Below, piece by piece: positions 1-7,929 of a stretch of DNA of 35,125 nt. Under the pieces are notes generated by a model. That model was not told the DNA's origin, did no database searches, and saw only the letters and a program-made list of their open reading frames with translations. The stretch lies in contig NZ_ANBE01000038.1 in the NCBI RefSeq assembly GCF_000341145.1, forward strand, positions 112,842 through 147,966, read 5' to 3'. This DNA comes from Nocardiopsis xinjiangensis YIM 90004 (GTDB taxonomy: Bacteria > Actinomycetota > Actinomycetes > Streptosporangiales > Streptosporangiaceae). How positions within the stretch are numbered: the first letter of the stretch is position 1; every line of letters starts with the position of its first letter. The position numbers and the translations under genes were made by a program.

Positions 1-1312
1 ACACGTTGAGCACCAGCGCCGAGGCGGTCGCCGTCACGATGCCCGAGGCCAGCAGCATCGTGATCTCCTCGGGCAGCACCTCGAAGAAGCCCGGCGAGGC
101 GATCGAGACGATGCCCAGGCCCAGGGAGACGGCCACGATGACCATGTTGTGGTTGCCCTTGTAGTCGACCTGCCCCAAGGTCTGCACACCGGCGGCGGCC
201 ACCGACCCGAACAACACCAGGCCCGCTCCTCCCAGCACGGGGGAGGGGATCATCGCCACGACCTGGCTCAGCGCCGGGAACAGGCTCATCAGGATCAGGA
301 ACAGGCCGCTGACGGCCACCACGTAGCGGCTCTTGACCTTGTTCAGCGCGATGAGGCCGATGTTCTGGCTGAAGGTACTGGCCGGGAAGGTGTTCAGCAG
401 TGGCCCCACCAGCGCGGTGGCGGCGTCGGCGCGCAACCCGTCGGCCATCCGGCGGCCGTCGACCTCGGTGCCCACGACCTTGCTCATCGCGAGGATGTCG
501 GCCACACCCTCGGCCATGATCGCGATCATCACGATGCACATGGTGATGATCGCGGCGACCGGGAACTCGGGCAGCCCGAAGTGGAAGGGCTCGGCGAAGG
601 AGACCACGGGACCCTCACCGACCGTGGAGAAGTCGACCCGGCCGAACGGGATCGCCAGGAGGGTCCCCAGCACCAGTCCGAGCAGGATCGATGCGCGGTT
701 CCACACCCCGGGCAGGACCTTGGTCAGCACCAGGGTGATGGCGAGCGTGGCCGCGGCCAGCCCCAGGCCGGTGCCGGTGGGCACACCCGAGGGATCGTCG
801 TCGGCGATCCACCCCACGGCCACGGGGACCAGCGTGATGCCGATGACGGTGATGACGCTGCCGGTCACCACCGGAGGGAAGAAGCGCAGCAGGGAGGAGA
901 CGAAGGGTGCCACGAGGATGCCGAAGAGCCCGGCCACCATCGAGGCGCCGAAGACCGCGGTCAGGCCGCTCTGGTCGGCGATGGCCGTCATCGCCGTCAC
1001 CGGGGTGAAGGAGGCGCCGATGACCATGGGCACCCGGGCGCCGAACCGCCACACACCCAGGGTCTGCAGCAGTGTCGCCAGGCCGCTGATCAGCAGGGCG
1101 GCGCTGAGGATCAGGGTGGTCTCGGACGGGTCCAGACCCACCGCGGTGGCCATCACCAGCGGGGGAGCGATGACGCCGGCGTAGAGCGCCAGCACGTGCT
1201 GGAACCCGTACAGGGCCATCAGGTGGGCCGGTGGTCTCTCGTCCTCGGGACGTTCGGCCTCGTGTTCGCGCGGCGTGGTCCCGGCGCCACGCTCACCCCG
1301 GAGGAACTTCAT
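1..1312 (-). CDS. NCS2-family nucleobase permease, xanthine/uric-acid type (C-terminus outside window)
   Basis: A minus-strand reading frame stays open from the ATG at 1312 to the window edge (437 codons); only the last part of the C-terminus can be missing, since the family is usually 430-500 residues. It is strongly hydrophobic with many membrane segments. Near the start it reads HLMALYGFQHVLALYAGVI, the usual NCS2 opening. Further on it has VIGASFTPVTAM and the TM8-TM10 region with FSQNIGLIALNKVKSR, which fits the F-x-Q-N-x-G-L signature of xanthine/urate carriers better than the uracil-carrier version. The expected role is proton- or sodium-coupled purine uptake across the cytoplasmic membrane. 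The start is supported by GGAAGG seven bases upstream. Substrate choice is inferred from the motif only. Long open frames on the opposite strand here are composition shadows. Confidence 0.9.
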   Translation of the reverse strand, partial: MKFLRGERGAGTTPREHEAERPEDERPPAHLMALYGFQHVLALYAGVIAPPLVMATAVGLDPSETTLILSAALLISGLATLLQTLGVWRFGARVPMVIGASFTPVTAMTAIADQSGLTAVFGASMVAGLFGILVAPFVSSLLRFFPPVVTGSVITVIGITLVPVAVGWIADDDPSGVPTGTGLGLAAATLAITLVLTKVLPGVWNRASILLGLVLGTLLAIPFGRVDFSTVGEGPVVSFAEPFHFGLPEFPVAAIITMCIVMIAIMAEGVADILAMSKVVGTEVDGRRMADGLRADAATALVGPLLNTFPASTFSQNIGLIALNKVKSRYVVAVSGLFLILMSLFPALSQVVAMIPSPVLGGAGLVLFGSVAAAGVQTLGQVDYKGNHNMVIVAVSLGLGIVSIASPGFFEVLPEEITMLLASGIVTATASALVLNV

Positions 1313-1558
1313 CGGCGGGCCTTCCACGAACGGTGCGGTGCGCCCCCGAAGGGCGAGCGCTGGAGCACCCAAATCATCGGATGCTCCAACTCCGATACGC
1401 AAATCGAATGAACTGATTGGAGGAAAACACGGCAACGTCAGGTGTTCGGCGGGTGGCCGTTCGTGAGGGGGCGGGCGGGGGAACGGTGTGCGGATTCGCC
1501 GGAGCGGCGGTGTTTCCCGCTTCCTCGCGGAGCACTCGTGTGACCGGGGCCTCATCGA

Positions 1559-2374
1559 TCAGGGCACCTGTGGCCGCGCGTTCCCGTGAGCGGACTCACG
1601 TCCGCGCTTCGGCAGGAGCCAGGGGCGGCACACCAGGAAGATCAAGGCGATCTCCACCGGGGCCCCCGCGTAATACATCAGCTCGGCCCCCGCCCGTGCC
1701 TGTTCGACGGGAACCCCTTCGGGAGGGAAGGCGTAGATCGTCTTGGCGAGGATGTTGTGCGCGGCGATCCCCAGAATCAGGGCCGCCGCACGCCAGGGCG
1801 GTGAGCGGCGGTGCGGAGCCGGGTCGGGCCCGCCCAGAACCGCGAAGGTGAACAAGTACCCGGCGGCCAACACGTGCGCGTGGACCAGCACGTGCAGGAG
1901 CGGATCGGTGTGTGTGGCCTCGTACAGTCCGCCCCGGTACAGGATCCACAACCCACCGATGTTGAGGACCCCCGCCACGAACGGGTCGGTCGCCACCGCC
2001 ATCGGCGGCGAGGACAACAACCGGCCCAGTGCACGCCCCTTTCGGACCGGCAGGATCCGCAGGGCCAGGGTGGCCGGGGCCGCCAGGACCAGCAGGAGCG
2101 GACCCGCCATACCCAGCAGCACATGCCCGGCCATGTGGACGGTGAAATCGTGGTGGGCGCGCTCGGCCAGGGGACCGGCCAGGGCCGCGCCCACGGACAG
2201 GCAACCGCACACCCACGCCGCCGTACGCCGGGCCGGCCACGTGGTCCCTCGTCTGTGCAGTACCAGGGTCCCGGCCAGGTAGGCCGCCAGGGCAGCGCCC
2301 AGCAGCGCCGCCGTCACCCACGGGCCCGACACGAGCAGGCCCGTTCCCGGGTCGTGGTGTCCGTGCTCGTCCAT
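1559..2374 (-). CDS. CtaG-like cytochrome c oxidase assembly membrane protein
   Basis: A 271-residue polytopic membrane protein of the caa3-type CtaG family (cytochrome c oxidase assembly factor). It opens MDEHGHHDPGTG. It then carries about seven hydrophobic segments with His-containing stretches typical of the family: HHDFTVHMAGHVLLGMAGPLLL near residue 75-95, HTDPLLHVLVHAHVLAAGYLF in the middle, and AHNILAKTIYAF near the C-terminus. The family's proposed role is copper delivery to, or assembly of, the oxidase; this is family knowledge, not seen here. The frame is open much further upstream, but I chose the ATG at 2374 because it follows the stop of the DUF2243 gene (2377-2379) by two bases, so the two genes are probably co-transcribed and translationally coupled. 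Confidence 0.82.
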   Translation of the reverse strand: MDEHGHHDPGTGLLVSGPWVTAALLGAALAAYLAGTLVLHRRGTTWPARRTAAWVCGCLSVGAALAGPLAERAHHDFTVHMAGHVLLGMAGPLLLVLAAPATLALRILPVRKGRALGRLLSSPPMAVATDPFVAGVLNIGGLWILYRGGLYEATHTDPLLHVLVHAHVLAAGYLFTFAVLGGPDPAPHRRSPPWRAAALILGIAAHNILAKTIYAFPPEGVPVEQARAGAELMYYAGAPVEIALIFLVCRPWLLPKRGRESAHGNARPQVP

Positions 2375-2376
2375 GC

Positions 2377-2865
2377 TCAGGCCGGGGCGGGTTCGGTGCG
2401 CCGGCCCGCGCGCCGCGCGGTCACGGTCCACAGCACGAGGCCCGCCACGAGCAGGACCGCGGCGATGGCGTTCCACGCCACGTCGTAGGGCAACAGGTCC
2501 ACCCCGTAGCGGATCTGGTGGAGGCCCAACACCTTGTGCTGGACCAGTCCGTCGTAGAGCTGGAAGAACCCGGCTCCGGTGAGCCATCCCGCCGCGAAGG
2601 CCAGGCCCCAGAAGGTGCGTTCGCGGTACAACCCGGCCACCATCAGCAACGACGCGACGGTGGCGAACCAGCTGAAGGCGTGGAAGAGCCCGTCCGAGAC
2701 CAGCCCCAGCCCGGAGGAGCCCAGGTCGTAGAAGTGGTGCCAGTGCAGAAGCTGGTGGAAGACCGCCTCGTCGATGAAGGCGACCGTGCCCAGACCGAGC
2801 AGGACGCCCGCGGTCAGGTTCCGGCCGTGGCGTGCCCCCGGGCCTGTTCGCGGCGGTGCGGACAT
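2377..2865 (-). CDS. DUF2243 membrane protein
   Basis: A 162-residue protein with about four membrane segments, matching DUF2243 by its conserved layout. The recognisable parts are FIDEAVFHQLLHWHHFYD after the first segment, DGLFHAFSWFA in the second, LYDGLVQHKVLGLHQIR, and a final DVAWNA segment. The many histidines and acidic residues at membrane edges suggest metal binding, but the function is unknown. It sits immediately upstream of the CtaG-like gene, a common pairing in actinobacteria, which points to a shared role in copper handling or oxidase assembly (inference). The ATG at 2865 has AGGGGGA about five bases upstream. Arg/Pro-rich tails at both ends are probably cytoplasmic. Confidence 0.82.
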   Translation of the reverse strand: MSAPPRTGPGARHGRNLTAGVLLGLGTVAFIDEAVFHQLLHWHHFYDLGSSGLGLVSDGLFHAFSWFATVASLLMVAGLYRERTFWGLAFAAGWLTGAGFFQLYDGLVQHKVLGLHQIRYGVDLLPYDVAWNAIAAVLLVAGLVLWTVTARRAGRRTEPAPA

Positions 2866-2943
2866 CGGTTCCCCCTGACCCCGTGCTTCGCCCTCGCCGA
2901 GCCTTGTGCGTGTGGCTGCCCCCGGCCCGTCGGCGGAAAACCC

Positions 2944-2970
2944 GGGGCCGCGGATCCGCGCGCGGGCCCC
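2944..2970 (-). terminator. GC-rich hairpin downstream of the mannose-6-phosphate isomerase-like gene
   Basis: An inverted repeat GGGGCC (2944-2949) / GGCCCC (2965-2970) with partly self-complementary GC-rich sequence between. It lies some 20 bases past the isomerase stop on the minus strand, in the short gap before DUF2243. There is no T-tract, so it may only be a weak terminator; the region is GC-rich enough for chance pairing. Confidence 0.3.
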
Positions 2971-2992
2971 TGGCCGGGCCGGGCGCCGGTGC

Positions 2993-4054
2993 TCACACGC
3001 CCTCGCCCAGGGCGGAGACGACCTCGGGGGAGTAACCGGCGGCGATCAGCGGGTCCCGCACGTCCAGAGCCAGGTCGGGCAGATAGCCGAACAGCACGTC
3101 CGCCGGCCCCGGGATCTGTACCTGCCCCATCACCGCGGGCAGCAACAGGCTCTGGCCCCGGCCCAGCTCCTCACTCCGGCCGTGGGCGCTCACCTGGACG
3201 GGCGGGCCCACGTTGGTGAGGATCTGCGCGGTGGAGAAGGAACGCCGCAAGGGTTCTGCGGTCCCGGCCCGCCACCGTTCCAGAGCGAAGTACGGTCCGG
3301 CACAGCAGAACACGCGGTCCACGCCGTCACCGACGCCGATCCTCAACCCGGTGTGGAAATCCGGCCTGGAGTCCAACCGGGCCTCGGCCATCAGAGCCTC
3401 CAGGTTGGAGCGCCACTGCTGCTCACCGACCGGTGAGCCGTCCTCCATGTTCCAGCGCATCGCGTGTTGCTGGACGTCGGAGGTCTGCTCGATCTCATAG
3501 ACCAGGGTCCGGGGGCCGAAGCTGTGCAGGGTCCCTCCCGGCACGTAGATGGTCTCCCCGGCGCGTACGGGCAGCCGGCGCAGCACCGAGTCGAAGTCCT
3601 GGGCCACCAGCGCCCTGTGGAGCTGGTCCCGGTCGACCCCTTCGCGCACACCGCACAGGGCGGTGGCGCCGGGGTCGGCCTGCAGAATGTGCCATGCCTC
3701 GGTCTTGCCGATGGCCTGGTTCTCCACTCGGGCAGCAGTGGCGTCGTCGGCGTGCAGGTGCACGGGGAGCGAGCCCTCGGCGTCGATGAACTTCGTGAGC
3801 AGCGGGAAGAACGCACCACGCCACCCGCGCCCCATCAGCTCCTGCGGGAACTCCTCCGCCAACGAGCGCAAGGACCGGCCCGCCAAAGGTCCCCTGATCA
3901 CCGCACTGCCGTTGCCTTCGACGTCGCTGGCCTCCCACGTCTCGGCGACGGCCCAGTCGGGAAGACCCTCCCGCCCCAGCCTGCGCGCGATGGAGCGGCC
4001 GCCGAAGACCAGCGGCCGTATCGGGGCGGTCAACCTGAGCGGACGCCGCTCCAT
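2993..4054 (-). CDS. Class I mannose-6-phosphate isomerase-like protein
   Basis: A 353-residue cupin-fold protein of the class I mannose-6-phosphate isomerase type, expected to interconvert mannose 6-phosphate and fructose 6-phosphate with a bound zinc. Supporting motifs are FIDAEGSLPVHLHADD (family: LSVQVHPDD, zinc ligands), GKTEAWHIL (the conserved Glu), and ETIYVPGGTLHSFGPRTLVYEIEQTSD (the second zinc/active-site region). The length fits bacterial homologues. The frame also allows a GTG at 4069, overlapping the upstream SDR stop as GTGA. The ATG at 4054 has GGGAGG five bases upstream, so I prefer it. The gene is probably co-transcribed with the SDR gene. The HLHADD variant of the first motif and the plain operon context leave room for another sugar-phosphate substrate. 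Confidence 0.82.
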   Translation of the reverse strand: MERRPLRLTAPIRPLVFGGRSIARRLGREGLPDWAVAETWEASDVEGNGSAVIRGPLAGRSLRSLAEEFPQELMGRGWRGAFFPLLTKFIDAEGSLPVHLHADDATAARVENQAIGKTEAWHILQADPGATALCGVREGVDRDQLHRALVAQDFDSVLRRLPVRAGETIYVPGGTLHSFGPRTLVYEIEQTSDVQQHAMRWNMEDGSPVGEQQWRSNLEALMAEARLDSRPDFHTGLRIGVGDGVDRVFCCAGPYFALERWRAGTAEPLRRSFSTAQILTNVGPPVQVSAHGRSEELGRGQSLLLPAVMGQVQIPGPADVLFGYLPDLALDVRDPLIAAGYSPEVVSALGEGV

Positions 4055-4065
4055 GCCTGCCTCCC

Positions 4066-4908
4066 TCACAGCATCGGTTGGCCACCGGTGACCGCGATGG
4101 TGGCGCCGGAGACGTAGCTGGCCTCGTCCGAGGCGAGCATCACGTACACGGGCGCCAGTTCGGCGGGTTGTCCGGGACGCCCCATCGGGACCTGGGCGCC
4201 GAAGTCCTCGACCTGCTCAGCGGGCATGGTCGAGGGGATCAACGGGGTCCAGACCGGCCCGGGTGCCACGGCGTTGGCACGGATGCCCTTCTCCGCCAAC
4301 ATCCGTGCCAGAGAGCCCACCATGTTGACGATGCCGGCCTTGGTGACGTTGTAGGGCAGCAGGAACGGCGGCGGCATGTCCTCGTTGACCGAGGTCGAGC
4401 CGATGATGGCCGATCCCGGCCGCATGTGCGGCACCGCCGCTTTGCAGAGGTGGAAGAACGCACTGAGGTTGGTCGCCAGGTTGCGGTCCCATTCCTCGTC
4501 GGGGATGTCCTCCAGTGACCCCCGGACCATCTGTGTCGCCGCGTTGTTGACCAGCACGTCGATGCGGCCGAACTCCCGCACCGCTCGGTCGGCCACGGCC
4601 CGGCAGTGCGCAGGGTCGGCCAGATCGCCCGGTACGAGTACGGCCCGGCGGCCGGCTTCACGCACCGACCGCGCCGTTTCCTCGGCGTCCGGCTCTTCGT
4701 TCAGATAGCTGATGAGGACGTCGGCGCCTTCACGGGCGAAGGCGATGGCGACCGCACGTCCGATACCGCTGTCGGCACCCGTGATGAGGGCCGCTTTGCC
4801 GGTGAGGCGCCCCGACCCCCGGTACGACCTCTCCCCGTGGTCGGGCTCGGGCTCCATCGCCCCGGTCAGCCCTGGCGGGGCCTGTTGCTGAGCAGACGGC
4901 TTGATCAT
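4066..4908 (-). CDS. Short-chain dehydrogenase/reductase (SDR), stress-protein type
   Basis: A 280-residue NAD(P)-dependent oxidoreductase of the classical SDR fold, of the extended-N-terminus kind seen in general-stress-protein-39/YghA-like proteins. Visible motifs are the Rossmann TGADSGIG at about residues 43-50, DVLVNNAA after the fourth strand, the catalytic Ser in IIGSTSVNE, and the YxxxK pair in PYNVTKAG, followed by RANAVAPGPVWTPL. The N-terminal 40 residues are Pro/Gly/Glu-rich, as usual in this subgroup. The substrate cannot be read from sequence. A GGGGGA stretch precedes the ATG at 4908. It is first in a probable two-gene operon with the isomerase-like gene. Confidence 0.88.
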   Translation of the reverse strand: MIKPSAQQQAPPGLTGAMEPEPDHGERSYRGSGRLTGKAALITGADSGIGRAVAIAFAREGADVLISYLNEEPDAEETARSVREAGRRAVLVPGDLADPAHCRAVADRAVREFGRIDVLVNNAATQMVRGSLEDIPDEEWDRNLATNLSAFFHLCKAAVPHMRPGSAIIGSTSVNEDMPPPFLLPYNVTKAGIVNMVGSLARMLAEKGIRANAVAPGPVWTPLIPSTMPAEQVEDFGAQVPMGRPGQPAELAPVYVMLASDEASYVSGATIAVTGGQPML

Positions 4909-5197
4909 GTCTTCCCCCTCGAACGAAGTCCTCCTGCAAAACTACGGAAGGAATCGGGGAAGTCACGGAGGGAAAGAGGGGTTCCGGCAAAGATTGCCTT
5001 TGATCGAGGCGCTCAGGCCGGTCGAGGGCGACCGGAAACACGCCGAGGTGCTCTCAGCGGCTGGGAAATAGAAGGAAACCGACAAGCAAGGCGAAAAGCG
5101 CGCCCATGGATGGGCTGCCGCTCCCTGACACAGACGTGGAGCCCCAGGTAGAAGGCGAGGTGTCCAATCTCCGCCGGGCCACCATGAAAGGCTCCAC
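4909..5197. other. Intergenic region upstream of the SDR operon, with small hairpins
   Basis: No convincing gene. It holds a perfect hairpin CCGGTCG-AGGG-CGACCGG at 5018-5035 and a smaller one, GGCAA-AGA-TTGCC, near 4986-4998. These could be a leader structure of the SDR transcript or the remains of a terminator. I could not pick a convincing -35/-10 pair. Confidence 0.35.
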
Positions 5198-5325
5198 GTG
5201 GTTTCCTGTACTGCCGTCCTCGACGTGGACCAGGCCACCGTTCGGCACCTGGCGGCCTTGCTGAACGCCGAACACCAGCGCCTCGGCACTCGCACGGTCA
5301 CCGTCCTGACCTGCTGTGAACAAGC
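5198..5325 (+). pseudogene. Relic of the N-terminus of an insertion-sequence transposase
   Basis: From the GTG at 5198 the plus frame reads VSCTAVLDVDQATVRHL, then AALLNAEHQRLGTR and VLTCCEQA. This matches, from memory, the opening of actinobacterial DDE transposases of the IS5-like group (pattern: LDV...TV.hLA.LL.aer.R.GTR...LtC..QAvlvLrWf). After CCEQA the similarity stops at once and the frame runs into the end of the desaturase gene on the other strand. The remaining roughly 250 residues and the inverted repeats are absent, so this is a decayed fragment. Identification rests on a short stretch. Confidence 0.45.
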
Positions 5326-5407
5326 TACTGATCGAGAAGTCCTCGGAGGCGATCGTAGAGGTCGGCGAGTTCGACGACGGGTTCCGCCTGAACCCAGGTG
5401 CATCCGG

Positions 5408-6505
5408 TCAGGCTCGGTACTGTTGGATCAAGGGGCATTGGAAGGGGTCGCGTGCGCCGAGTCCCACCGCGTTGAGGTAGCGCACGACGATCCGGTAGGA
5501 GCGCCAGAGGCTGGTTTCGGTGTAGGGCACGTCGTGTTCGGCACAGTGTGTCTGCACGAGCGGTTTGACCCTCTTGAGGTTCGGCCGAGGCATGCTGGGG
5601 AACAGGTGATGCTCGATCTGGTAGTTCAGCCCGCCCATCATGAAGTCGGTGAACGCACCGCCACGGATGTTGCGTGACATCATGACCTGGCGACGCAAGA
5701 AGTCCACCTTCATGCCGGCAGGCACGAGCGGCATGCCCTTGTGATTCGGCGCGAACGCCCCACCCAGCAGCACCCCGAACAACGCCAACTGCAGTCCGAC
5801 GAACGCGGCGGCCTTACCCACCGGTAGCATCGCCAGCAGCACCGCCACGTATCCGCCCAACCGTACGGCGATGAAGCCCAGTTCCACCCAGCGGTACCGG
5901 TCCGTTTTTTGCTGCAGCAGCGTTTGCACGCTCATGAGGTGTAGCTGGAGCCCCTCCAGAGTGAGCAGCGGGAAGAACGCCCAGCCCTGGTTACGGGTGA
6001 ACCGCGCCGCGAAACCGGTCCTCGGTGCGGCCTGGGCCGGCGTGAACGCCAACACACCCGGCCCGATGTCCGGATCCCGCTCTTCCTGGTTGGGGGCGTT
6101 GTGGTGCTTGTTGTGTTTGCCCTTCCACCAGGTGTAGCTCAGTCCGGTGAACAACCCGGCGACCACCCGGGCCGCCCAGATGTTCCACCGCTTGGAGACG
6201 AACACTTGGTGGTGCGCCAAGTCGTGGCCGAGGAAGCCGAACTGGGCGCTGACCACGCCCAACACCGCAGCCGGAACGAGTTGCCACCACGTATCGCCGA
6301 GGAACGCCACGGCGACCCACACCAGCACGAACGCGATGGTCACCGCCGCGATGCGCGTCCAGTAGTAGCCGTAACGGCGGCGCAACAGCCCCTCCTGCCG
6401 CACCTTGCGCAACAACGCGGTGTAGCTGCTGACGTGCCGCTGTTGAGGAGAAAGTGTGGTGGAAGCAGCCGATGTGTCCGCCGATGTAGACCTGATTGTG
6501 GCCAT
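5408..6505 (-). CDS. Membrane fatty-acid desaturase (acyl-CoA/acyl-lipid, front-end type)
   Basis: A 365-residue di-iron membrane desaturase that introduces double bonds into fatty acyl chains. All three histidine boxes are present and in order: GHDLAHHQ at about residue 93-100, KGKHNKHHN at about 128-136, and QIEHHLFP near residue 300, the Q of the third box being typical of front-end desaturases. Four or more hydrophobic segments lie between the boxes, and the length fits DesA3-like actinobacterial enzymes. The frame is open to 6940, but the ATG at 6505 follows GGGAGG (12 bases away), and the added upstream residues look non-coding. It is a single gene without a partner reductase nearby. 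Regiospecificity cannot be told from the sequence. Confidence 0.9.
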   Translation of the reverse strand: MATIRSTSADTSAASTTLSPQQRHVSSYTALLRKVRQEGLLRRRYGYYWTRIAAVTIAFVLVWVAVAFLGDTWWQLVPAAVLGVVSAQFGFLGHDLAHHQVFVSKRWNIWAARVVAGLFTGLSYTWWKGKHNKHHNAPNQEERDPDIGPGVLAFTPAQAAPRTGFAARFTRNQGWAFFPLLTLEGLQLHLMSVQTLLQQKTDRYRWVELGFIAVRLGGYVAVLLAMLPVGKAAAFVGLQLALFGVLLGGAFAPNHKGMPLVPAGMKVDFLRRQVMMSRNIRGGAFTDFMMGGLNYQIEHHLFPSMPRPNLKRVKPLVQTHCAEHDVPYTETSLWRSYRIVVRYLNAVGLGARDPFQCPLIQQYRA

Positions 6506-7157
6506 GCTACGGTTTTTCCTCCCTGCCGGGCGTCCGGTACCGCGGGCGACACGGAGGAGTCCTGCGAACCCGGCCCCTGTTCTCGCGGTACTCGAAACCG
6601 CTTCGGTCGCGCCCTTTCTTGCTGTCCAGGGCGAAGCCCAACCGCCGATGGCCTGCTCTGACAATGCCCGAAACGGTGTGGACCGAAACACCGGTGGGAG
6701 AGAGCGAGGCCGCTTCCAGAACGAGGCTGTGGTGCCCCCGCTGTGCCGTACCAGTATTCGCGGCCGGGAAAGCACCCTCGCCCTCTGCTCACCCCTTCCT
6801 ACCGAGCGTCGGCGAGGGCTCGGCCGGTCCGGTGCCGAACAGATCCCGGTCCCGACCAGCTCCTGGAACATTCGCTCCATGGCCGACAGCCTGTAGCGGC
6901 TCCAGAAGCTGTTGCAAGTCGTACTGGCACAGAGAGCCACCGTGGGCCCGTCGGTGTGGAATCCAGGCTTTCTCTCGCCTTGACGGCCCCACGATGGCTC
7001 GCCTTGTTGCTGTGGCCCTGAGGCTCAGCTCCCCCGTCCCGGAACTGCACCGCTCCGCGGGAGACGGCCCCTGCCGGAATCAGGGGCCGGTGGGAGCGCC
7101 GAGAGGGTGTGGGCAGCTACGCCAGAAGGCCTCGAAGGGGGAGGGGCCTGCCGGTCC
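6506..7157. other. 650-bp gap with one clean hairpin, no recognisable gene
   Basis: No frame here has a convincing start, ribosome site or family motif. A perfect hairpin GGCCCCTG-ccggaat-CAGGGGCC lies at 7066-7088, about 70 bases past the stop of the small gene at 7158-7460 (minus strand), and may end its transcript. The open frame that continues the desaturase upstream contains MERMFQELVGTGI but has no support as a gene. Confidence 0.4.
7066..7088 (-). terminator. Perfect 8-bp GC hairpin, candidate terminator of the 100-residue protein gene
   Basis: GGCCCCTG (7066-7073) pairs perfectly with CAGGGGCC (7081-7088) around a seven-base loop. It is downstream of the gene ending at 7158 on the minus strand. 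No U-tract follows, as is common in high-GC actinobacteria. Confidence 0.4.
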
Positions 7158-7460
7158 TCACCACTTCCAGGTGTCGGGGGAGGTGTCGGTCGGCAGAACC
7201 CCGATGCCGTAGTTGCTGATCGTGACCACCACGTACCGGTCGTGCTCGTAGCAGTTGAGCTGGTACTCACGCCCGCGCTCCGACCAGCTCCACAGGTCCC
7301 TCGTGCCGCTCGTGGGGTAGAAGCTCTGCAGCGCGGAACACGTACCGGGCTGCAGGCCGGCGACACTGACCTCCTGGCTGTTGTCTCCTCCGTGCCACGT
7401 CACGGTGCCGGCCAGCGCGGACGTCGTGAGGTTGGCGACGAAGAATTCGTGCGTACTCAA
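7158..7460 (-). CDS. Small beta-rich protein of unknown function
   Basis: A 100-residue protein, soluble and without signal peptide. It is rich in Thr, Ser, Tyr and Trp with alternating hydrophobic residues, suggesting a small beta-sandwich. Marked stretches are FFVANLTTSALAGTVTWHGG, NSQEVSVAGLQPG, SGTRDLWSW and YVVVTISNYGIGVLP. The pattern is loosely like PUD1/2 (up-regulated in daf-2) or aegerolysin-like small proteins, but I would not name it. The start must be TTG at 7460 (no ATG/GTG fits), with only a weak GGGAAAG about eight bases upstream. It has its own promoter region (lower GC than its surroundings), divergent from the symporter gene. Composition that differs from the antisense frames supports a real gene. 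Confidence 0.6.
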   Translation of the reverse strand: MSTHEFFVANLTTSALAGTVTWHGGDNSQEVSVAGLQPGTCSALQSFYPTSGTRDLWSWSERGREYQLNCYEHDRYVVVTISNYGIGVLPTDTSPDTWKW

Positions 7461-7929
7461 GAGAGCTTTCCCTTTCTCTTCGGCTGCAAGGGGTGAACAC
7501 TCTCATTCCCGTTTCCGTGTTTCGGTTATTCATTCGTCGGAGGGCAGGCGCGGAAGGCAGGGTGCATATACGGTAAAATTCCGACTGGTTTTCCATGGGC
7601 ACCAGTCCAAAAACCTGTTTATCGGCCATCCGTCCGGAGCCTTGGTCGGCCATGTCCGACGTGCATCTTCCGGGCCGAAGCAACGCTTTGTTGTCAGGTC
7701 ACTGTATATCCCTGTTTTCTCGAAGGTAGGCGTGGAAAGCGGAACCCCGGAGGTGTGGATCATTCTCATACCCTTCGGCCGGTCCGCGGGGCGGCCTCCT
7801 CGCCTGCGGCGCAGACTCGGCGGGAGCACGGTCGTTACCATGGCCGGGCGGTGTCGACCCCGAGCGGGCGGCAACCACCCGGGGCCGGAACCCGCCGTCC
7901 CCGGGGCACTCACCACGGGAAGCACGCCG
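7461..7929. other. Divergent intergenic region, AT-richer, no gene seen
   Basis: About 470 bases between the small-protein gene and the divergent symporter gene. The part at 7480-7740 is clearly less GC-rich than the surroundings, as expected for promoters. I could not identify a reliable -35/-10 pair. The open frame running through it into the symporter is an upstream extension without support. Confidence 0.4.

Noticed and set aside
149..1411. Long plus-strand frame at the left edge
   Set aside because: His/Gly/Asp-rich antisense of the permease; the permease frame on the minus strand has convincing membrane segments and NCS2 motifs but no stop inside the window.
7820..7925. Possible riboswitch upstream of the BASS transporter (a GGCAACC motif in a GC-rich fold)
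   Set aside because: Only a short SAM-riboswitch-like string; no consistent set of paired stems could be drawn and the local GC makes chance stems likely.
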